Origin: GCA-002726655 sp046582185
GTDB taxonomy: Bacteria; Pseudomonadota; Gammaproteobacteria; Pseudomonadales; Azotimanducaceae
Assembly (NCBI GenBank): GCA_046582185.1
Contig: JAYGEX010000018.1
Span: 62,001 to 126,000, forward strand
Length of the DNA stretch: 64,000 nt
Reading direction: 5' to 3'
Shown: positions 49,514 to 56,835 of the stretch, piece after piece
Position numbering within the stretch: position 1 is the stretch's first letter
Layout of the letters: every line of letters begins with the position of its first letter
The notes under the pieces: generated by a model
Told to the model about the DNA's origin: nothing
The model's input: only the letters and a program-made list of their open reading frames with translations
Database searches by the model: none
Translations under genes and position numbers: made by a program

Positions 49514-50533
49514 TCACCAATTGGAACTGATGGGATTCGCAATAACTTCGAGGCTATAACCAAGTGCATCTTCATCAGGATGAAGTATCTCAAGCGACAA
49601 GCGGACCTCTGTATTGGCCGGTATGTACTTTAGGCCGCGAAGCTCACCTGCTAAATATTCTCTTGGTTTAAAGCGCCTGCTGGCCACGACAACATCCTCA
49701 ATATCCTGAAATTTTAGTTCCAGCAGCGGATATTGTTGACGATATATTGCGGAGTTTCGAATAATTGCATCAACAATCAAGGCATCCTCTTGATTCGGAT
49801 GAGGCCTGACAAGCACCTTTATGGTGGCAAGTGAATGCGCATCGGAATAATCCGGAAGCTCACAGCCAAGCCAGGCACAGGCGAGTTCATACCAGGGTCG
49901 GTAATTATTATGTTGAACGTAGCGGTCTTTGTTAAACCATGCAAATTGTAGTGCGCCCACCAGCACCAGCACAGCGGCGAACATCGCCATAAGGTAATTG
50001 TGCGTTGAAGACTTATCCTTTGACCCTCCGACCACCTCTTCGGGCATATAGTCAGGCACTATTTTCCCATAATCGTCTTCATCATCGTCAAAGCTGATCC
50101 TGGCAACTAACTCATCTAATGCACTCTCGCCAAGGTCCGCCTCTTCACTCTCAATAGGCTCTGTAGAAAAGACATTATCATCGGCCACAAGTGAAGATTC
50201 TTCGGTGACAAAGGTCGGCACGAGGTTGTAGCGAACATACTCATCCCAGGCTGACCAGAATTCAGAGATAATTTCTTCTCTGGAGCTAACAGCTTGTTCG
50301 CTGATAACAGGTTCATCATCAACAGCTTCTAATTCTGGCGGCGTAGCGACATGACTATCAGTAGGCTCAAGTTCATCGAGCACCTGTTTAATAATCTGCT
50401 CATCCGCCTGAAATATCCGCAAGCATGAGCCACAGCGAACCGCTCCGGCAGCCATTTCCATTTGTTCAACTGTGATTCTGAAGGACGTTTCACAAGACGG
50501 GCAACGCGTAATGATTGAGTCTATGTCACTCAT
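49514..50533 (-). CDS. Zinc-ribbon membrane protein with DUF3426
   Basis: A 339-residue protein. The N-terminus has a zinc-ribbon of the MJ0042 type: ITRCPSCETSFRITVEQ and VRCGSCLRIFQADEQ (CxxC twice). A long acidic stretch (residues ~55-165) and one TM helix (YLMAMFAAVLVLVGALQFAWF) follow. The C-terminal DUF3426 domain includes WYELACAWLGCELPDYSD and RPHPNQEDALIVDAIIRNSA. Function is unknown. The position between prmA and dusB is conserved in Pseudomonas. The ATG at 50533 overlaps the prmA end by eight bases. Confidence 0.9.
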   Translation of the reverse strand: MSDIDSIITRCPSCETSFRITVEQMEMAAGAVRCGSCLRIFQADEQIIKQVLDELEPTDSHVATPPELEAVDDEPVISEQAVSSREEIISEFWSAWDEYVRYNLVPTFVTEESSLVADDNVFSTEPIESEEADLGESALDELVARISFDDDEDDYGKIVPDYMPEEVVGGSKDKSSTHNYLMAMFAAVLVLVGALQFAWFNKDRYVQHNNYRPWYELACAWLGCELPDYSDAHSLATIKVLVRPHPNQEDALIVDAIIRNSAIYRQQYPLLELKFQDIEDVVVASRRFKPREYLAGELRGLKYIPANTEVRLSLEILHPDEDALGYSLEVIANPISSNW

Positions 50534-51416
50534 TTTTTTTGGCGTGTAGACAGACCCATCCGTCACCCCGGGTACAGGTGTCGAACTCGACTATTCCCTG
50601 GTATGCGGCCTCGACCCATGATCTCTGGGATTCCATGATGCCCGATAGTAATAAGTATCCGCCCGGCTTTAACATCGTCACGAGCCTTGATGATAAATCC
50701 ACCAGAGGCTGAGCAAGGATATTCGCAATGACCAGGTCATACGGTGAATCCGGCGCAATCTTCTCTATTCGTTCTTGTTCATCCGCCAGCCGAGTCGCCA
50801 GATACTGTCCAACCTTGTTTCGCTCCGAATTGTCGGTAGTTGCGCGCAAAGCTTGTGGGTCATTATCAACCGCTAATACACTTTTAGCACCCAGCAGTAA
50901 TGCAGCAATACCAAGTACGCCGGAGCCACTACCGAAATCTACCACTCGAATGCCTTGCAAGGCATTCATGTCGAGCCATTCCAGACACAATCTGGTGGTC
51001 GCATGAGTGCCTGTACCAAACGCAAGGCCTGGGTCCAGCTTTACAACAACGCTATTTACATCAGGTACGGTTTGGTCAGAAGGACAGATCCACAATCTAC
51101 GTCCGAACTGCATGGGCTTAAAACGTGACAGCCACTCTCTTTCCCAGTGGCGATCGCCAAGCTCTTCGCTTGAGAGTACTTGGTAACCCATGCCTTCGAT
51201 TCGTTGAGCAAGCTCATCACGATCAACATCCTGTTCAAACAATCCACATACATCCAACTTGGACCAGAGTGGCGTTTCCCCAGGCCCTGGCTCGTAAATT
51301 GGATTGTCTTCACTATCGGTAACGGTGACAGAAACAGCGCTGAGATCCCACAACAACCCTTCTAGCTCTTCCAGCATGCCCGGGCTTGCCCTGATTGTAA
51401 TTTTGTTCCAATGCAC
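50526..51416 (-). CDS. prmA: Ribosomal protein L11 methyltransferase
   Basis: Trimethylates ribosomal protein uL11. The 296-residue protein opens MHWNKITIRASPGMLEELEGLL, the substrate-recognition domain. SAM-dependent catalysis is marked by LDPGLAFGTGTHATTRLCLEWLD, VVDFGSGSGVLGIAALLLGA and YDLVIANILAQPLVDLSSRL (NILA motif). It lies 13 bp downstream of accC on the same strand, in the conserved accBC-prmA arrangement. Confidence 0.97.
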   Translation of the reverse strand: MHWNKITIRASPGMLEELEGLLWDLSAVSVTVTDSEDNPIYEPGPGETPLWSKLDVCGLFEQDVDRDELAQRIEGMGYQVLSSEELGDRHWEREWLSRFKPMQFGRRLWICPSDQTVPDVNSVVVKLDPGLAFGTGTHATTRLCLEWLDMNALQGIRVVDFGSGSGVLGIAALLLGAKSVLAVDNDPQALRATTDNSERNKVGQYLATRLADEQERIEKIAPDSPYDLVIANILAQPLVDLSSRLVTMLKPGGYLLLSGIMESQRSWVEAAYQGIVEFDTCTRGDGWVCLHAKKNE

Positions 51417-51429
51417 TAGGACTTCCTGG

Positions 51430-52749
51430 TTAAATAATTTCTCTTTCGAGAAGTCTTGTGTCTACATTGCCTGCCAGAAAATCAGGATGCCCGCATACCT
51501 TCAACAGTAAGTCCCTGTTGTGTGATATCCCGTTGACCGAAAACTCCTTTAGCGCACGAACCATTCTAACAATTGACTCCTGCCGCGTACCTGCTATTGA
51601 AATTATTTTGGCAACCAGCGAATCATATTCATGAGGCACTTCATAGCCATTATAGAGATGTGAGTCCACCCTGATACCCAGGCCCTGTGGAAACATCAAT
51701 TCACTGACCTCACCAGGGCCCGGCTTGAAGTTCTCATCTTCAGCATTGACTCTGCATTCAATTGAGTGCCCGGTAATTGTAATATCACTCTGCTCAAGGG
51801 TGAGTTTATTACCGGCCGCAATTTCAATCTGCAATTTAACCAGATCGATGCCGGTCACACTTTCTGTTACCGGGTGCTCAACCTGTATTCTGGTGTTCAT
51901 TTCGATGAAATAGAATTCATCGTCCTGGTAGAGGAACTCCAGGGTACCAAGGCCTCTGTAATTAAGTGCCGCTGCCATCCCGGATGACTTTTCACATAAC
52001 ACATCAAGTGAGGCCTGGGGAATATTAGCTGCAGGCGCCTCTTCAATCAGCTTTTGCTGTTTTCGCTGTATGGAACATTCCCTGCTGCCGAGGTAAATAG
52101 CTTTGCCCTGCCCATCACCGGCAATCTGAACCTCGATATGTCGCGCCCGGTCGAGAAATTTCTCGATGTACAATTCTTCTCGTGCAAAGGCGGTACCAGC
52201 CTCCATTGTCGCTTCCCGAAAGGCGCCTTCCAATTCGCCTTCATTCCTTACGATCCGGATTCCCCGTCCACCTCCGCCAAAGGCAGCCTTCAACATTACC
52301 GGGTAAGCAATTTTTGCAGCAACAGCTTGAGCATCGGAAACAGTTAGCAACACTCCCTCTGAGCCAGGAACCGGCTGCAGACCATGGGTATTCGCCAGAG
52401 CTCTAGCCTCTGCCTTATCTCCCATGGATGAAATCGAATCGGGGTGAGGGCCAATAAATGTTACTGACTCTTGCTCAACCAGGGCAGCAAATTCCGCATT
52501 CTCGGCGAGAAAACCGTAACCGGGGTGGATTGCATCGCAGGACTTGTTCTTTGCAGCAACAACCATTGCTTCACCATTGAGATAACTCGTCTGGTCAATG
52601 CAGACAATATCTGTCGCATATTTAAGGTGTAAAAGATCTTCGTCAACTTTGGTGTACGCTGCGACAGTCTCAATTCCCATCTCATGACAGGTACGCAATA
52701 TCCGTAGCGCAATTTCGCCACGATTTGCAATCAGTACCCGGGTGAACAT
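51430..52749 (-). CDS. accC: Biotin carboxylase subunit of acetyl-CoA carboxylase
   Basis: ATP-grasp enzyme that carboxylates biotin on AccB, first step of fatty-acid synthesis. About 439 residues, slightly below the usual 447-449. It starts MFTRVLIANRGEIALRILRTC, continues AIHPGYGFLAENAEFA, VMLKAAFGGGGRGIRIV (glycine-rich ATP loop), HIEVQIAGDGQGKAIYLGSRECSIQRKQQKLIEEAP and FYFIEMNTRIQVEHPVTE. The ATG at 52749 fits the family N-terminus. A dispersed repeat element separates it from accB, an unusual interruption of this operon. Confidence 0.97.
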   Translation of the reverse strand: MFTRVLIANRGEIALRILRTCHEMGIETVAAYTKVDEDLLHLKYATDIVCIDQTSYLNGEAMVVAAKNKSCDAIHPGYGFLAENAEFAALVEQESVTFIGPHPDSISSMGDKAEARALANTHGLQPVPGSEGVLLTVSDAQAVAAKIAYPVMLKAAFGGGGRGIRIVRNEGELEGAFREATMEAGTAFAREELYIEKFLDRARHIEVQIAGDGQGKAIYLGSRECSIQRKQQKLIEEAPAANIPQASLDVLCEKSSGMAAALNYRGLGTLEFLYQDDEFYFIEMNTRIQVEHPVTESVTGIDLVKLQIEIAAGNKLTLEQSDITITGHSIECRVNAEDENFKPGPGEVSELMFPQGLGIRVDSHLYNGYEVPHEYDSLVAKIISIAGTRQESIVRMVRALKEFSVNGISHNRDLLLKVCGHPDFLAGNVDTRLLEREII

Positions 52750-52783
52750 TGAAACTTCTGCCATCTTCAAAATCTAATGTTCA

Positions 52784-52917
52784 TTATTTGGCTCTTGGCC
52801 GTAAACAAAACCACCGGTGATGTTTCCTCTGGAAGGGACTGATTTAGCGGTCTAACTGTAGTTGTATGCTGCGATTTCAGCCGAAAATATGCTGTTCTGG
52901 ACAGGTGCTAGCTAACG
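52784..52917 (-). repeat. Dispersed inverted-repeat element, diverged copy between accB and accC
   Basis: Opposite orientation to the other copies. Read on the minus strand it runs from TTAGCTAGCACCTGTCCAGA through AATCAGTCCCTTCCAGAGGA and CACCGGTGGTTT to TACGGCCAAGAGCCAAATAA, matching the consensus with more mismatches. The accB stop codon (52908-52910) lies inside its terminal repeat. Confidence 0.55.
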
Positions 52918-53366
52918 GTGAATATAGGCTGATCAAATTCTACTGTATCTTCATTACTGACAAGGACTGCCTCCAGTATTCCGGATACTTCTGACTTGAT
53001 CTGATTCATCATCTTCATGGATTCAATGATGCATAAGGTATCCCCGACTTTTACCCGCTTTCCTACTTCCACGAAGGGTGGGGAGCCGGGTGAAGGAGCC
53101 AAATAGAACGTACCGACCATGGGCGCACTCACTACCTGGCCTTTAGCGGTGACCTTTGCAGTTACTTTTGCAGCGGCAATTGGTTCTCCTACCTTCGATT
53201 CACGTACAAGTGCTTCTGCCTTTATAAGCTGAGCAGCGCCACTATCTTTAGGAACGCGAGAATGTCGCGCTATTCGTACCGACTCCCCACCTTCCTTTAT
53301 TTCTATTTCGGTGATGTCCGATTCTTCCATCAACTCAATCAATTTTTTTACTTTGCGAATATCCAT
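52908..53366 (-). CDS. accB: Biotin carboxyl carrier protein of acetyl-CoA carboxylase
   Basis: The 152-residue biotin carrier. The N-terminus (MDIRKVKKLIELMEESDITEIEIKEGGESVRI) is the family dimerisation region, followed by an Ala/Lys-rich linker with VTAKVTAKG. The biotinyl domain has CIIESMKMMNQIKSEVSG, where the Lys of ESMKM is biotinylated, and the thumb SPGSPPFVEVG. It ends EFDQPIFTVS. The stop codon is in the end of a dispersed repeat. It lies 12 bp downstream of aroQ. Confidence 0.97.
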   Translation of the reverse strand: MDIRKVKKLIELMEESDITEIEIKEGGESVRIARHSRVPKDSGAAQLIKAEALVRESKVGEPIAAAKVTAKVTAKGQVVSAPMVGTFYLAPSPGSPPFVEVGKRVKVGDTLCIIESMKMMNQIKSEVSGILEAVLVSNEDTVEFDQPIFTVS

Positions 53367-53378
53367 ACTTCCCCCAGG

Positions 53379-53810
53379 CTAAATTCGAGATAATGCGTAA
53401 TCAACGGCCATTTCATATCCTTTGGCGCCGAGGCCTGTAATAACGCCAACGGCCACATCTGACAAATATGAGTGCTGACGAAATTGCTCACGACTGTGCA
53501 CATTTGACAGATGAATCTCAACAAAGGGAATGGAGACACCTAACAGCGCATCTCTCAAGGCGATACTTGTATGGGTGAATGCTCCCGGATTAATCACAAT
53601 GAATGATGCCGATTCCTTCGAATCATGGATCTTATTGATGAGTTCATGCTCGGCATTAGACTGAAAAGCCTCAAACTCATGATTGTTACCCTCGACTTGC
53701 GCTCTTAGCCGGGCGTTAATGTCTTCCAGGGTATCTGTACCGTAGACCTCCGGCTCCCTGGACCCTAATAGATTCAGGTTGGGTCCATGAAGGACAATTA
53801 TTTTTGCCAT
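53379..53810 (-). CDS. aroQ: Type II 3-dehydroquinate dehydratase
   Basis: Shikimate-pathway dehydratase of the small dodecameric type, 143 residues. It starts MAKIIVLHGPNLNLLGSREPEVYG, with the catalytic Arg and Tyr in the lid region. The remaining motifs are QSNAEHELINKIHD, INPGAFTHTSIALRDAL (active-site Asn and His) and VEIHLSNVHSREQFRQHS. It precedes accB and accC on the same strand, the conserved aroQ-accB-accC order. Confidence 0.97.
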   Translation of the reverse strand: MAKIIVLHGPNLNLLGSREPEVYGTDTLEDINARLRAQVEGNNHEFEAFQSNAEHELINKIHDSKESASFIVINPGAFTHTSIALRDALLGVSIPFVEIHLSNVHSREQFRQHSYLSDVAVGVITGLGAKGYEMAVDYALSRI

Positions 53811-53970
53811 GTTATTTAACTCAAAAAGTTATTTTCTGGAAATAGACCATCATTTCGATATCTTTACCAGATTTTAGAGGATTTTGTAAACAATCGCGAG
53901 CAAGTAATTGATGCTGAGCGGAGACAATATCTGAATTTTATTGGAATATGCACTTTTTTAGATTTTTAAA

Positions 53971-54447
53971 CTAATCTCCCACCTGAATACTTCGTTTCTG
54001 GGGTGGATAACACAAGCCGGCATCCGCACAGCCTTGATAGCCAATGATGATATTGCTGTTATCTCCCATTAAATCTTGCGTCAAAGGCAGATTGATTACC
54101 AGCTCGTCGTAATAAACTTCAACTTCGCCGAATATCTCGTCATTCTTCAATTTGCCTTCCGGAAAGCTTAAAGATGGCTGATTGCCGCTACTAGTAATGC
54201 TCAGCCTGTCCTTATATAAATAATATCCCTTATGAATCAGCCAGTGCAGCTGAAGCACATCGTTCACCCTATTTGAGGTCAATGAAAATGCCTCGTCCAC
54301 GGGCAGGAACTGCGCTCGCTGGTATCCAGGAGACGAGCCAAGTGCATCGAAGCTGGCGCCTCGGCTAAACAACTCCTGCGCTAATGGTTCAGCCGCATGC
54401 ATCAAAGTTGCCAAGAGTACCAGAGATGTCCATGTTACTATTTTCAT
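53971..54447 (-). CDS. Stand-alone DsbD N-terminal (alpha) domain protein
   Basis: A 158-residue periplasmic protein: signal peptide (IVTWTSLVLLATLMHAAEPLA), then an immunoglobulin-like DsbD alpha domain with FLPVDEAFSLTSNRVNDVLQLHWLIHKGYYLYKDRL and the redox pair in YQGCADAGLCYPPQKR. Full DsbD (~600 residues) continues with a membrane beta domain and a thioredoxin gamma domain; here a stop follows directly at SIQVGD. In Pseudomonas a full dsbD lies next to aroQ, so this is probably the residue of such a gene. The retained cysteines and signal peptide mean it may still work. Confidence 0.85.
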   Translation of the reverse strand: MKIVTWTSLVLLATLMHAAEPLAQELFSRGASFDALGSSPGYQRAQFLPVDEAFSLTSNRVNDVLQLHWLIHKGYYLYKDRLSITSSGNQPSLSFPEGKLKNDEIFGEVEVYYDELVINLPLTQDLMGDNSNIIIGYQGCADAGLCYPPQKRSIQVGD

Positions 54448-54512
54448 TCATTTTCCATTCTATTTTGCCAGACCTTCTTTAATCTCGGCATTTTCAGCAT
54501 TACCATCGAATT

Positions 54513-55199
54513 ATGAACCATAAAGCGCACATCGCAACACGTAAACCATTGGTGCGCCTTGGCATTGCCCTGGCCATTGTTCTGGGGGCATCAAGCTGCG
54601 AGACAATAAAACCAGTAGAAGAACCTGCTCCCTCATCACGCCCGGTCAAAGTAGAAGACCCGCGGATTAGGATATTACTTGCACAGGCTGAACAAGCGCT
54701 GTTTAACGACCAATTGACAACGCCACTGGATGACAATGCTTATTACCGATATCTGCAGGTTCTATCAATAGACATTGATAATGAGTTGGCTGAACAGGGG
54801 ATCGCAAACATCGTGGAGACTTACCTGGCGTGGTCTATCCAAAAAATAGAATCGCGCCAGTTTCGTCGCGCCACGGACTTTCTAAACAAGGCGAGATCGG
54901 TTGATGAAAACCATCCAAATATTGCTTCTGTTGAAAATATGCTCAAGAGCCAGGTCCAGGGCACCAGCTTGTCATTTTCTCTTTCTCGTCTTGAAGTCCA
55001 GCAGAAGAGTGTGAGCTCTGTAGCAAGTCTGCAGTCAATTGCACAAGATATAGCAAGACTCCATGCATCCATTATTATAGAAGCCCCTACCGATGAAATG
55101 GGGCGATGGATCTATCAACAGTTAAATGAAGCGTCTCTGGAGCGTGTCCGGGCGCAATTTGAACTCACAAATCGAGTCCGCATACATTTGTCCTACTGA
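54513..55199 (+). CDS. Predicted lipoprotein with helical repeats
   Basis: A 228-residue protein with a long signal peptide ending in a lipobox-like LGASSC (Cys near residue 29), so probably an outer-membrane lipoprotein. A short Pro-rich linker (VEEPAPSSRPVK) is followed by mainly alpha-helical sequence with a TPR-like unit (ESRQFRRATDFLNKARSVDENHPNIASVENM). I do not recognise a named family. It is divergent from the DsbD-alpha gene. A 14-bp tandem repeat begins right after its stop. Confidence 0.75.
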   Translation: MNHKAHIATRKPLVRLGIALAIVLGASSCETIKPVEEPAPSSRPVKVEDPRIRILLAQAEQALFNDQLTTPLDDNAYYRYLQVLSIDIDNELAEQGIANIVETYLAWSIQKIESRQFRRATDFLNKARSVDENHPNIASVENMLKSQVQGTSLSFSLSRLEVQQKSVSSVASLQSIAQDIARLHASIIIEAPTDEMGRWIYQQLNEASLERVRAQFELTNRVRIHLSY

Positions 55200-55200
55200 G

Positions 55201-55284
55201 CCCGTGGTGTAAGTCCCGTGGTGTAAGTCCCGTAGTGTAAGTCCTGTGGTTTAAATCCCGTCATTCAGGTCCCGTCGTCGCATT
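55201..55284. repeat. 14-bp tandem repeat downstream of the lipoprotein gene
   Basis: Six consecutive 14-bp units starting CCCGT. The first three are nearly identical (CCCGTGGTGTAAGT, with one change in the third), and the last three are progressively diverged. The array starts at the base after the TGA stop. It lies between two plus-strand genes. Confidence 0.85.
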
Positions 55285-55392
55285 CAGAGATCATGGCAAC
55301 TGTTTTTGGTAGCGCAACAATGTCAGTTAACATACACTTTTCAATAAAGCACACTCAGGAATAACTTCAGGCACCATTTCAGGAATAATGTT

Positions 55393-56439
55393 TTGACAAC
55401 ACTGGACGATTTAAAGAACAAAGTATCCGATACGCTGGAGACTTCCTCTTCTACCGGCACCATTGGTAAAACGATAATGGCGCTTGCAGTGGGACTTGTG
55501 ACAACAATAGGTGTCGTCGGCTTCATCTGGGACAACGAACCTGAGGTGTTCAACGTCATCGACAATGCCGATGCCATGGTCCAGGAACTTGGAATCAGAA
55601 AGATCACGGGCACCACCACGATTACAACCATGATTCAGCTTACAGACGTACTTGTGCATAAGCGTGGCGGATATCTAACTAATGACATCGCCCCTCCGGG
55701 CGCCTGGATGGACAATGTGCCTAATTGGGAATTTGGCGTCCTGGTCCAGATTAGAGATATGGCCAGAACCTTGAGAAATAATTTCAGCCGCTCTCAATCC
55801 CAGTCAACGGAAGACAAAAATCTGGTCTCTGCAGAAAATCAGTTTTACTTTGATACTGACTCGTGGCTACTGCCAGAAACGGAATCTGAGTATGAAAAGG
55901 GTATCAAGGCACTACGAGAATACCTGGTTCGACTTGGAGACCAGAATCAGCAGCAAGCTCAATTCTATGCCAGAGCGGATAATCTGAGGGTCTGGCTCAG
56001 CGAGGTTGAGACGAGGCTAGGCAGTCTCTCCCAGAGGCTCAGTGCGAGTGTTGGCAAGCAGCAACTTGATATCTCTCTCGCAGGCGATTCCGCGGCTCGT
56101 CAATCCACCAAAAGCAAGGCTGAGCTGACGGTAAAGACTCCGTGGACAGAACTAGATGATGTGTTTTATCAGGCGAGGGGCACGACCTGGGCGCTCATTC
56201 ACTTACTTAAAGCAGTGGAAATTGATTTTAGAGATGTACTTGAAAAGAAAAACGCCCATGTAAGCCTGCAACAGATCATTCGGGAATTGGAATCCACTCA
56301 GCAAGCTGTTTGGAGCCCTATGATATTAAACGGTGACGGCCTTGGTCTCTTGGCAAATCACTCTCTGGTGATGGCGTCTTATGTTTCCCGTGCTAACGCC
56401 GCAATCATAGACCTCCGCCGACTCCTGGAAGATGGGTAG
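55393..56439 (+). CDS. DUF2333 family membrane-anchored protein
   Basis: A 348-residue protein with one N-terminal TM helix (TIMALAVGLVTTIGVVGFIW) and a large soluble part beginning VQELGIRKITGTTTITTMIQLTDVLVHKRGGYLTNDIAPPG. The rest is helical: YEKGIKALREYLVRLGDQN, TPWTELDDVFYQARGTTWALIHLLKAVEIDF and VMASYVSRANAAIIDLRRLLEDG. This pattern is DUF2333; its role is not established. Translation appears to start at TTG with AGGA upstream. The stop TAG is the first base triplet of a perfect palindrome. Confidence 0.88.
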   Translation: MTTLDDLKNKVSDTLETSSSTGTIGKTIMALAVGLVTTIGVVGFIWDNEPEVFNVIDNADAMVQELGIRKITGTTTITTMIQLTDVLVHKRGGYLTNDIAPPGAWMDNVPNWEFGVLVQIRDMARTLRNNFSRSQSQSTEDKNLVSAENQFYFDTDSWLLPETESEYEKGIKALREYLVRLGDQNQQQAQFYARADNLRVWLSEVETRLGSLSQRLSASVGKQQLDISLAGDSAARQSTKSKAELTVKTPWTELDDVFYQARGTTWALIHLLKAVEIDFRDVLEKKNAHVSLQQIIRELESTQQAVWSPMILNGDGLGLLANHSLVMASYVSRANAAIIDLRRLLEDG

Positions 56440-56502
56440 ATTGCCTGCGGCAATCTACGCGGCTGAAGTAAAGGGTTCTGAGCGCGTAGCGCGTCCCTTT
56501 AC
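56437..56502. terminator. Two adjacent palindromes downstream of DUF2333 gene
   Basis: First: TAGATTGCC-TGC-GGCAATCTA (56437-56457), including the stop codon. Second: GTAAAGGG (56468-56475) with CCCTTTAC (56495-56502) around a GCGCGTAGCGCG core. Possible transcription end or REP-like mRNA protection; no U-run. Confidence 0.5.
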
Positions 56503-56835
56503 GTTGAATCAGTCGCCGGGCATTGCGCCACGGATGGCGTACTCGCGATAATATCCTTCGGTCTCACCATAACTCCGATTGACGCGACTGAAGCAATGGG
56601 CTTGACCTAAATCCGAATCGTCCTCAGAGTAAAAACAGCAAGCCAGACCATAATTCCATCTAAAACAGCATATTCTTCTCACTAATTTCCCCCTAACCCA
56701 AGTTAAAGTACGCGATTGCCCTTATCGGGTTTTCAATTCGTCCCGCTTTTTTGTACCATATGCGCCTTTATTTGGGGCTTGAACCAATCCTCTCTACAAA
56801 ATAGAAGAACAACAACAATCCAACCGGAACCAATT
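56440..56835. other. Intergenic region DUF2333/hppA
   Basis: About 395 bp. It holds two palindromes near 56437-56502, a candidate antisense small ORF at 56509-56682, and the hppA leader. An in-frame extension of hppA upstream to 56716 is judged non-coding because family N-termini begin at the ATG at 56836. Confidence 0.5.
56509..56682 (-). CDS. Candidate small ORF (57 codons), unknown
   Basis: GTG start preceded by AGGGGG at a seven-base spacing, then 57 codons. The peptide has a Cys-rich first half (RICCFRW, LACCFYSEDDSD) and a Tyr/Arg-rich end (GYYREYAIRGAMPGD). It lies antisense between two plus-strand genes. I recognise no family. Only the good ribosome site and protein-like composition support it. 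Confidence 0.3.
   Translation of the reverse strand: MRRICCFRWNYGLACCFYSEDDSDLGQAHCFSRVNRSYGETEGYYREYAIRGAMPGD

Noticed and set aside
55201..55284. CRISPR array
   Set aside because: Units are contiguous 14-mers without spacers, and no cas genes are present.
56716..56835. 40-residue N-terminal extension of the membrane pyrophosphatase
   Set aside because: Family N-termini begin at the ATG at 56836; the extension is not hydrophobic in the expected pattern and covers the likely leader.
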